This document shows, piece by piece, positions 58,522 through 64,000 of a stretch of DNA of 64,000 nucleotides. The DNA is from Cupriavidus plantarum (GTDB lineage Bacteria; Pseudomonadota; Gammaproteobacteria; Burkholderiales; Burkholderiaceae). The stretch is from contig NZ_CAJPUX010000002.1 of NCBI RefSeq assembly GCF_905397285.1, positions 434,001 to 498,000 on the forward strand, read 5' to 3'. Position numbers and translations under genes: made by a program. Position 1 is the first letter of the stretch, and each line of letters opens with the position of its first letter. The notes under the pieces are model-generated. The model was not told the origin of the DNA. It saw only the letters and a list, made by a program, of their open reading frames with translations, and did no database searches.

Positions 58522-60678
58522 TTACGTCCCGAGCTCGAACACGCCAAATGCCGGCGCATCGCTGATCCAGTGGCGCGTGACCTTCCACCCCGCATCGGCG
58601 GCAAGCCTGGAGAACGATTCGATCGTGAACTTGTGGGAGTTCTCGGTATGGAGCCGCTCGCCACGCCGGAACGTGAACGATTGCCCCGCCGCATGCACGA
58701 TCTGGTCGACGCGGCTGACCAGATGCATCTCGATGCGGTTGTGCGTCTCGTTCCAGATCGCCAGATGATCGAACGTATCCGGATCGAAGTTCCCATCGAG
58801 CTCGCGGTTGATGCGCACAAGCAGGTTCTTGTTGAACCGCGCCGTCACGCCTTCCGCATCGTCATAGGCACGCAGCAGCGTCGGCAGGTCCTTGACCATG
58901 TCGGCGCCGACGATCATGCGGGCATCGGCGCCGAGCATCTCGCGGGCATTACGGAGGAACTGCACCGCTTCCTCATGCGTGAAATTGCCGATGGTCGAAC
59001 CGGGGAAGAAGCCGACGCGCGGCCGGCCCTGCGTGGCGTCCGGCAATGCAAACGGCTGCGTGAAGTCGGCTTCGAGCGCATCGACGCGCAGCGCCGGATA
59101 GCGTTCCGCGAGCCGCGCCACCGCGCCGGCCAACGCGTCCCCGCTGATGTCGACGGGCACGTACGCGCCGATGCGATCGCTGGCGGCGAGCAGCAGGTTC
59201 GTTTTCTCGCTCGCGCCGCTGCCGAATTCGATCAGCGCGCTACCCTCGGCAAAGGCGGCCACGATATCGCCGGCGATGCGCGCGAGCAGCGCGGACTCCG
59301 TGCGCGTCGGGTAATACTCGGGCGTGCGGCAAATGTCCTCGAATAGCGCCGAGCCAGCCGCATCGTAGAAGTACTTCGGAGACATCGCCTTGGGATGGCC
59401 GGACAGGCCCACGCGTGCATCGCGCGTGAAGTCGTCGTGCTCCTCATCGGCGTGGTGACGTCCCGACGGTTGCGTGCCCGGATCGCGCGCGAGACGCACG
59501 CCCGCGAACATCCACCGCATATGCGGGTAGAAGAAATTTCGGTACGTCGCGCGCGCATGGCCTGGCGGCGTCACGCTCGCGCCGCCGCGCAGCACGAGCT
59601 GGCTGACCATGAACTTGCCGTTGTACTCGCCGATCGCATCCATCGACGCGTGAAAGCCCGGATACGGACCGTATGCGGTCTGCGTCCATTGCCACGCCAC
59701 ATCGTCGACCTGCGTCAGCACGCCCGCGCGCGTGCTGATCTCCCATTCGGCCTCGGACGGCAGCCGCGCACCGGCCCAGCGCGCATAGGCGTTGGCCTCG
59801 AAGTAGCTCACGTGCACGACGGGCGCATCCCAGTCGATCGAGCGCAGCCCGCCAAGCGTCATCTCCTGCCAGCCATGCTCCGAATGCTGCCAGTAGAGCG
59901 GGGCGCTCAACTCGCCGGTCTTCACGCGCGCCCAGCCGTCGGCGAGCCACAGCTCGGGGCGCGTATAGCCGCCGTCGTTGATGAAGCGCAGCCATTCGCC
60001 ATTGGTCACGAGCCGATCGGCGATCTCGAAGGGCGCCACATAGGTCTTGTGGCGCGGCCGCTCGTTGTCGAAGCAGAAACCGTCGCCATCGTCCCCAATC
60101 TCGACAAGACCGCCCTCCATGCGCGCATAGCGAGCGCGGCCCGCGGCGTGTGGCCGCGGCCAGCGCGTGTCGTAGGCGGGTTTGAGCGGCGACTGCGCGA
60201 ACAGATGGAGGATGTCCATCAGCAGCAGTTCCTGATGCTGTTCCTCGTGCGCAAGGCCCAGGTCCATCAGCGAGCGCAACGCATCGTGTGAATGGGTATC
60301 CAGCAGGGCGAGCATCTGCGCGTCGACATGCGCGCGATAGGCCATCACCTCGTCGACGGTCGGCCGGCTCAGCAGTCCGCGGAACGGACGCGGCTGGCGT
60401 TCGCCGATGGCTTCGTAATACGAATTGAAGAGGTAGCCGTAGCTGGCGTCATACGGCTTGTAGCCATGCAGATGCGGCGTCAGCAGGAACGTCTCGAAGA
60501 ACCAGGTCGTATGTCCCAGGTGCCATTTGGCGGGGCTGGCATCGGGCATCGACTGGATCGCCATGTCCTCCGCATTGAGAGGCTCCGCCAGCGCGAGCGT
60601 GCGTTCGCGGACGGCAAGATAACGCTGATACAACGACGAACGGTGCCCGGCGGGCACGCCTTGGGTCTGCAATGCCAT
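58522..60678 (-). CDS. Fused ergothioneine synthase: EgtB sulfoxide synthase + EgtD histidine methyltransferase
   Basis: 718 aa in one uninterrupted frame. Residues about 15-400 are EgtB: a DinB-like domain with KWHLGHTTWFFETFLL and the iron motif GLAHEEQHQELLLMDILHLF (His144, His148, plus His53 or His56), then an FGE-sulfatase-type domain with HVSYFEANAYARWAGARLPS and FYPHMRWMFAGVRLARD. Residues about 418-718 are EgtD: SPKYFYDAAGSALFEDICRT, EYYPTRTES, the SAM site EFGSGASEKT, FFPGSTIGNFTHEEA (Asn565) and HTENSHKF (Glu679, Ser681), fitting the trimethylating histidine site. The linker is about 20 residues, polar. The DUF427 gene lies 28 bp upstream. Fungal Egt1 carries these domains in the reverse order. 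No egtA, egtC or egtE is seen here. Confidence 0.92.
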   Translation of the reverse strand: MALQTQGVPAGHRSSLYQRYLAVRERTLALAEPLNAEDMAIQSMPDASPAKWHLGHTTWFFETFLLTPHLHGYKPYDASYGYLFNSYYEAIGERQPRPFRGLLSRPTVDEVMAYRAHVDAQMLALLDTHSHDALRSLMDLGLAHEEQHQELLLMDILHLFAQSPLKPAYDTRWPRPHAAGRARYARMEGGLVEIGDDGDGFCFDNERPRHKTYVAPFEIADRLVTNGEWLRFINDGGYTRPELWLADGWARVKTGELSAPLYWQHSEHGWQEMTLGGLRSIDWDAPVVHVSYFEANAYARWAGARLPSEAEWEISTRAGVLTQVDDVAWQWTQTAYGPYPGFHASMDAIGEYNGKFMVSQLVLRGGASVTPPGHARATYRNFFYPHMRWMFAGVRLARDPGTQPSGRHHADEEHDDFTRDARVGLSGHPKAMSPKYFYDAAGSALFEDICRTPEYYPTRTESALLARIAGDIVAAFAEGSALIEFGSGASEKTNLLLAASDRIGAYVPVDISGDALAGAVARLAERYPALRVDALEADFTQPFALPDATQGRPRVGFFPGSTIGNFTHEEAVQFLRNAREMLGADARMIVGADMVKDLPTLLRAYDDAEGVTARFNKNLLVRINRELDGNFDPDTFDHLAIWNETHNRIEMHLVSRVDQIVHAAGQSFTFRRGERLHTENSHKFTIESFSRLAADAGWKVTRHWISDAPAFGVFELGT

Positions 60679-60706
60679 GTGTCGTGTCTTTGTTGTGAGC
60701 GCGCGG

Positions 60707-61084
60707 TCAGGCGCTGACTTCGATGCTGTCGACGCGATCGGGGTAGAACGCGAGATGGCCGGCAATGGACACCACCGCGTCATGCGGGGTTTCATACGTC
60801 CATACCGCATTGGCGCCGCGATCGCCGGCGCCGGGAATGCTGTAGTACGACGCATCGCCCTTGTACGGGCAATGCGTGCTGTGCGCGGTGCGGGTCAGCT
60901 GCGACATGTCCGCATCCTCGCGCGGAATGTAGTGCACGGCGGGATAGGTGGACTCCTGCAGCACGAGCGCGCGCCGGCTGTCGGCGACCACGCGTCCACC
61001 CGCGGTCACGACCACGCGGCTCGCTAGCGGCTTGATATCGATGGGATGATCCGGCCCCGGAATCTTGACGGTCTTGCCCTGCAT
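60707..61084 (-). CDS. DUF427-family protein
   Basis: 125 aa from ATG 61084, preceded by GAGGAG. The whole protein is one DUF427 domain: SRRALVLQESTYPAVHYIPR and HCPYKGDASYYSI are its conserved blocks. The function of the family is unknown. It is 28 bp upstream of the EgtB-EgtD gene on the same strand, so the two are probably one operon. A link to thiol or redox metabolism is inference from this context. Confidence 0.9.
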   Translation of the reverse strand: MQGKTVKIPGPDHPIDIKPLASRVVVTAGGRVVADSRRALVLQESTYPAVHYIPREDADMSQLTRTAHSTHCPYKGDASYYSIPGAGDRGANAVWTYETPHDAVVSIAGHLAFYPDRVDSIEVSA

Positions 61085-61275
61085 GGCGGTCTCCTCGTCT
61101 CGGGAAAGAAAAGTAGGCGCGGCAAGCGCCGCGCCTTGCATCAACCGGGCGTGCGGACGAACAGTCGGACCACGCGCGATGACGCCAATGAAAAAACCGC
61201 CACGGAGGTGACGTGGGGCCGGAAGGAGAGAAGAGCCCCGACCCCGATACGCACGATAGCAAGGTCTGACGCGTC

Positions 61276-61306
61276 AGAAAAGCGTGAGGGCGGAACACAC
61301 TTTTCT
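61276..61306. promoter_or_regulatory. Inverted repeat between the DUF427 and GntR genes
   Basis: AGAAAAG (61276-61282) and CTTTTCT (61300-61306) are perfect 7-bp arms with a 17-bp loop. It lies 34 bp past the GntR stop, so it may act as a weak terminator for that gene or a protein site ahead of the DUF427-ergothioneine operon. Confidence 0.35.
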
Positions 61307-61340
61307 TCTAACTAGAACAATGTGCCCAAATGCCCGATTT

Positions 61341-62024
61341 TCAGCGCGACTGTTCCTCGACCCACAGCGACAGCCGCACCTTGTAGGCCTGCTGGATATG
61401 CCGCCGCGCGATTTGCTCGGCTTGCGCGGGATTCCGCGCTTCCAGCGCTTCCACGAGCGACATGTGTTCTTCATACGAACCCCGCGCGCGGCCCGGCACG
61501 GCGAGCGTCGAGCGCCCCAGCAGCGCCATCGACTCGTGCAGCGTGCGGAGGGTCTTGAGCAGGTAACGGTTGTGCGCGCAGCGATGGAGCGTTTCGTGGA
61601 ACAGGCGGTTGTTCGCGACGAGCCGTTCCGGATCTTCAGCCAGCACGAGGTCGCGCTCGACGATATCGCGCAGCAGCGAGATCTCGACGTCGGTGGCATG
61701 GCGCGCGGCCAGCGCGGCCGCGGTGGCCTCCAGCACTTCGCGCATCACGTACAGCTCGCTGACCATGCTGGCATCGAGCTGCGTCACCATCATGCCGCGA
61801 TTGGGCTCGTTGACCACGAGCCCCTCGGACTCGAGCCGCGACAGGGCCTCGCGCACGGGCGTGCGCGAGAGGCCCAGCGATTCGGCCAGTTCGACCTCGC
61901 GCAGGCGCGTGCCCGGCGACAGATGGCCGGACTGGATCGCGGCCCGCAGTTGTTGATAGGCCCGTTCGGACCGCGGCAGCGAAGCCTGGCTGCCGTCGGG
62001 ACCGGAAAGATCGGTAGGAAGCAT
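61341..62024 (-). CDS. GntR-family regulator, FCD subfamily
   Basis: 227 aa from ATG 62024. The N-terminal winged HTH (about 15-85) has LSPGTRLREVELAESLGLSR and TPVREALSRLESEGLV. The C-terminal all-helical FCD domain (about 95-215) carries the usual metal/ligand positions, including RLVANNRLFHETLHRCAHNR. FCD regulators respond to organic acids. It lies between the TerC gene (71 bp) and the DUF427 operon on the same strand; its targets are unclear. No strong ribosome site is seen. Confidence 0.92.
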   Translation of the reverse strand: MLPTDLSGPDGSQASLPRSERAYQQLRAAIQSGHLSPGTRLREVELAESLGLSRTPVREALSRLESEGLVVNEPNRGMMVTQLDASMVSELYVMREVLEATAAALAARHATDVEISLLRDIVERDLVLAEDPERLVANNRLFHETLHRCAHNRYLLKTLRTLHESMALLGRSTLAVPGRARGSYEEHMSLVEALEARNPAQAEQIARRHIQQAYKVRLSLWVEEQSR

Positions 62025-62095
62025 GGACGTGGGGTTGTGCGTGACAGCAACCGGAGATGATACCCGTTCGCCCGGCGCTACAACCGCGCCTGGAC

Positions 62096-62836
62096 CTAAT
62101 GCTTCGGCTTCCGCCGCCGCGCGAGCATGTTCAGCGCCTCCACCGCGACCGAGAACGCCATGGCCGTATAGATATAGCCCTTGGGCACGTGATGACCAAG
62201 GCCGTCGGCGATGAGCGTCATGCCGATCATGATCAGGAACGCCAGCGCCAGCATCACGATGGTCGGATTGCGGTTGATGAAGTTCGCCAGCGGCCCCGCC
62301 GCGAACAGCATGACGGTCACGGCCACGATCACCGCGACGAACATGATGGGCACATGGTCCGTCATGCCCACGGCGGTAATGATGCTGTCGATCGAGAACA
62401 CGATGTCGAGGATCAGGATCTGGCCGATCGCCGCCGCGAAACCGGGCACGGCGCGGGCCGTCATGCCTTCCTCGCCGTGTTCTGGCTCGTCGTGCGCCAC
62501 GTGCTGGTGGATCTCGCGCGTCGCCTTCCAGACGAGGAACGCGCCGCCGGCAATCAGGATCAGGTCCCGCCAGGAGATGCCCTTGCCGAAGATCGTGAAA
62601 ACCGGCTCCGTCAACGACACGATGATCGCGATCGTCGCCAGCAGTCCCAGCCGCAGGATCAGCGCGAGGCCGATGCCGATCCGCCGGGCTTTCTCGCGGG
62701 TGTTCTCCGGCAGCTTGTTGGTGAGGATGGAAATGAAGATGAGGTTGTCGATCCCGAGGACCACCTCCATCGCGATCAGTGTGGCCAGCGCCGCCCATGC
62801 CGACGGGTCACGGGCGAGGTCCATCAGCGAATCCAT
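62096..62836 (-). CDS. TerC-family integral membrane protein
   Basis: 246 aa from ATG 62836, preceded by AAGGAG. About seven membrane segments with the two TerC acidic motifs [16 protein letters not shown] (near residue 25) and [16 protein letters not shown] (near 140), and a charged His/Glu-rich loop ([15 protein letters not shown]) in between. TerC/Alx proteins export Mn2+ or supply metals to exported proteins; the acidic pairs are the presumed metal sites. A longer upstream frame is non-coding in appearance. Confidence 0.92.
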   Translation of the reverse strand: MDSLMDLARDPSAWAALATLIAMEVVLGIDNLIFISILTNKLPENTREKARRIGIGLALILRLGLLATIAIIVSLTEPVFTIFGKGISWRDLILIAGGAFLVWKATREIHQHVAHDEPEHGEEGMTARAVPGFAAAIGQILILDIVFSIDSIITAVGMTDHVPIMFVAVIVAVTVMLFAAGPLANFINRNPTIVMLALAFLIMIGMTLIADGLGHHVPKGYIYTAMAFSVAVEALNMLARRRKPKH

Positions 62837-63043
62837 GCGAACTCCTTGGCGGGGTAAGGCGTGAGGACGAGGGCAGGTGCGACGGGGCTGCGTGACTACA
62901 GGGAAAGACATCTTGATGGTAGTGCAGCGGCGGGCCGGTGAGAACCCGTGGATGTCTGACAGTACACATGTTTGGCGCCGCACGGCCATCGTAAAAATGC
63001 GCACAGATTGAGGTTGTCGCGCAGCGCTGTGGAATATAGTATG

Positions 63044-63053
63044 TGATATATCA
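63044..63053. promoter_or_regulatory. TGATATATCA palindrome upstream of panE-like gene
   Basis: A perfect 10-bp palindrome lies 41 bp before the ATG at 63094, inside an AT-rich patch (63031-63060) that also holds TATAGT as a possible -10. It could be an operator for a GntR-type or other regulator. Nothing else was seen in the 62837-63093 spacer. Confidence 0.45.
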
Positions 63054-63093
63054 AAAGAGATTTCGCATAAACACAGCACTGAGGAGACGACGC

Positions 63094-64000
63094 ATGAAGA
63101 TCTGTATCTATGGCGCCGGTGCCATCGGCGGGTATCTGGGCGCCCAGCTGGCGCTGGCGGGCGCCGATGTCAGTTTCATCGCACGCGGCCCGCATCTGGC
63201 CGCCATGCAGGCCAATGGCGTGCGCCTGCACATCGACGGGCAGGAGCGCGTGGCAAAGGTCCGCTGCACCAGCGATCCGCGCGAGCTTGGCCCGCAGGAC
63301 TACGTGTTCATTACGCTCAAGGCGCACCAGGTGCCGGGCGTGGTGGACCTGATGCAGCCCCTGATCGGCCCGGAAACCGCCATCGTCACGGGCGTCAACG
63401 GCATTCCCTATTGGTATTTCTATAAGCACGGCGGCCAGTTCGCGGGCTCGACGCTGGAGAGCGTGGACCCCGGCGCGAAGCAGTGGCACGGCCTTGGCCC
63501 CGAGCGCGCGATTGGCTGCGTCCTGTATCCGGCCGCGGAGATCGAGGCGCCCGGCGTCATCCGCCATGTATATGGCAAGAAATTCCCGATCGGCGAACCC
63601 GACGGCAGCCGCTCCACGCGCGTGACGCAGCTGGCCGAGCTGATGGTCGCGGCGGACCTCGATGCCCCCGTGCGCGACAACATCCGCGACGAGATCTGGC
63701 TCAAGCTCTGGGGCAACCTCTGCTTCAACCCGATCAGCGCGCTGACCCATGGCACGCTCGACATCATTACGTCGGATCCCGCCACCCGCGCGTTGTCGAA
63801 GCAGATGATGCTCGAGGCCAAGGACATCGCGGAGCGGTTCGGCGTGCACTTCCGCGTGGACGTGGAGCGGCGCATCGACGGGGCAGGGGCCGTGGGCGCG
63901 CACAAGACGTCGATGCTGCAGGACCTCGAGGCGGGCCGCGCGATGGAGATCGATCCGCTGCTGACGGTCGTACAGGAAATGGGCCGCATGCTGGGGCAGC
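63094..64000 (+). CDS. Ketopantoate reductase (2-dehydropantoate 2-reductase), 3' end outside window
   Basis: 302 codons are present and the frame is still open at the window edge. ATG 63094 follows GAGGAGA. The N-terminal NADP-binding motif [20 protein letters not shown] and the catalytic Lys region [20 protein letters not shown] (about 204-223) define the PanE/ApbA family, followed by the C-terminal helical domain. It reduces ketopantoate to pantoate in vitamin B5 synthesis, although Burkholderiaceae often carry several paralogs in catabolic operons, so the substrate may differ. Confidence 0.9.
   Translation, partial: MKICIYGAGAIGGYLGAQLALAGADVSFIARGPHLAAMQANGVRLHIDGQERVAKVRCTSDPRELGPQDYVFITLKAHQVPGVVDLMQPLIGPETAIVTGVNGIPYWYFYKHGGQFAGSTLESVDPGAKQWHGLGPERAIGCVLYPAAEIEAPGVIRHVYGKKFPIGEPDGSRSTRVTQLAELMVAADLDAPVRDNIRDEIWLKLWGNLCFNPISALTHGTLDIITSDPATRALSKQMMLEAKDIAERFGVHFRVDVERRIDGAGAVGAHKTSMLQDLEAGRAMEIDPLLTVVQEMGRMLGQ

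Overview
The window reads as chromosomal DNA of a GC-rich betaproteobacterium of the Burkholderiaceae, most likely Cupriavidus or a close relative. The reasons are high GC with strong third-position bias, four orphan Bug/TctC-type periplasmic receptors, TctAB, many LysR, IclR and GntR regulators paired with small catabolic operons, and Bug-CaiB-TauD-type operons. This assignment is inference from gene content; no rRNA or other phylogenetic marker is present. I see no insertion sequence, phage, CRISPR array, tRNA or rRNA.

Layout. 1-3.4 kb: tail of an ECF sigma factor with its anti-sigma factor, then tctB-tctA. 3.4-9 kb, minus strand: a PAS-GGDEF diguanylate cyclase, a beta-helical autotransporter and a methyl-accepting chemotaxis protein. 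9.1-13.7 kb, minus: a branched-chain-amino-acid-type ABC operon (livHMGF-K) closed by a clear terminator. 14.1-16.9 kb, plus: an IclR regulator, an SDR and a Bug receptor. 17.2-19.3 kb: a FecA-like TonB receptor behind a Fur box. 19.3-23.5 kb, minus: DUF485 protein, acetate-permease-like symporter, nitrilase and LysR. 23.9-30.2 kb: a MOSC protein, then a Bug/CoA-transferase/TauD-dioxygenase/Bug operon with a divergent LysR and an obvious LysR operator.

30.3-50.6 kb is the largest unit, a Wzx/Wzy-dependent exopolysaccharide locus. The minus arm holds a GlxA-like regulator, a 2OG-Fe(II) oxygenase and rfbB-rfbD-rfbC for dTDP-L-rhamnose. The plus arm holds manC, a WbaP-like initiating transferase, Wza, a Wzc-type kinase, four glycosyltransferases, Wzy, Wzx and rfbA. 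The two arms diverge from a 530-bp, AT-richer control region with several palindromes. A membrane-anchored beta-helix protein lies convergent at the far end. GDP-mannose and dTDP-rhamnose are the two sugar nucleotides that the locus can supply.

50.6-64 kb: a 61-codon orphan gene with its own promoter and strong terminator; a Bug/LysR pair; hydantoinase/oxoprolinase HyuB-HyuA; a one-cysteine peroxiredoxin coupled to a cytoplasmic CPYC thioredoxin-fold protein; a DUF427 protein with a single-chain EgtB-EgtD fusion for ergothioneine synthesis (the most striking gene here); a GntR/FCD regulator; a TerC-family protein; and the start of a ketopantoate reductase.

A recurrent oddity is that short tandem duplications (10-16 bp) sit at or very near gene ends at about ten places, often spanning a stop codon.
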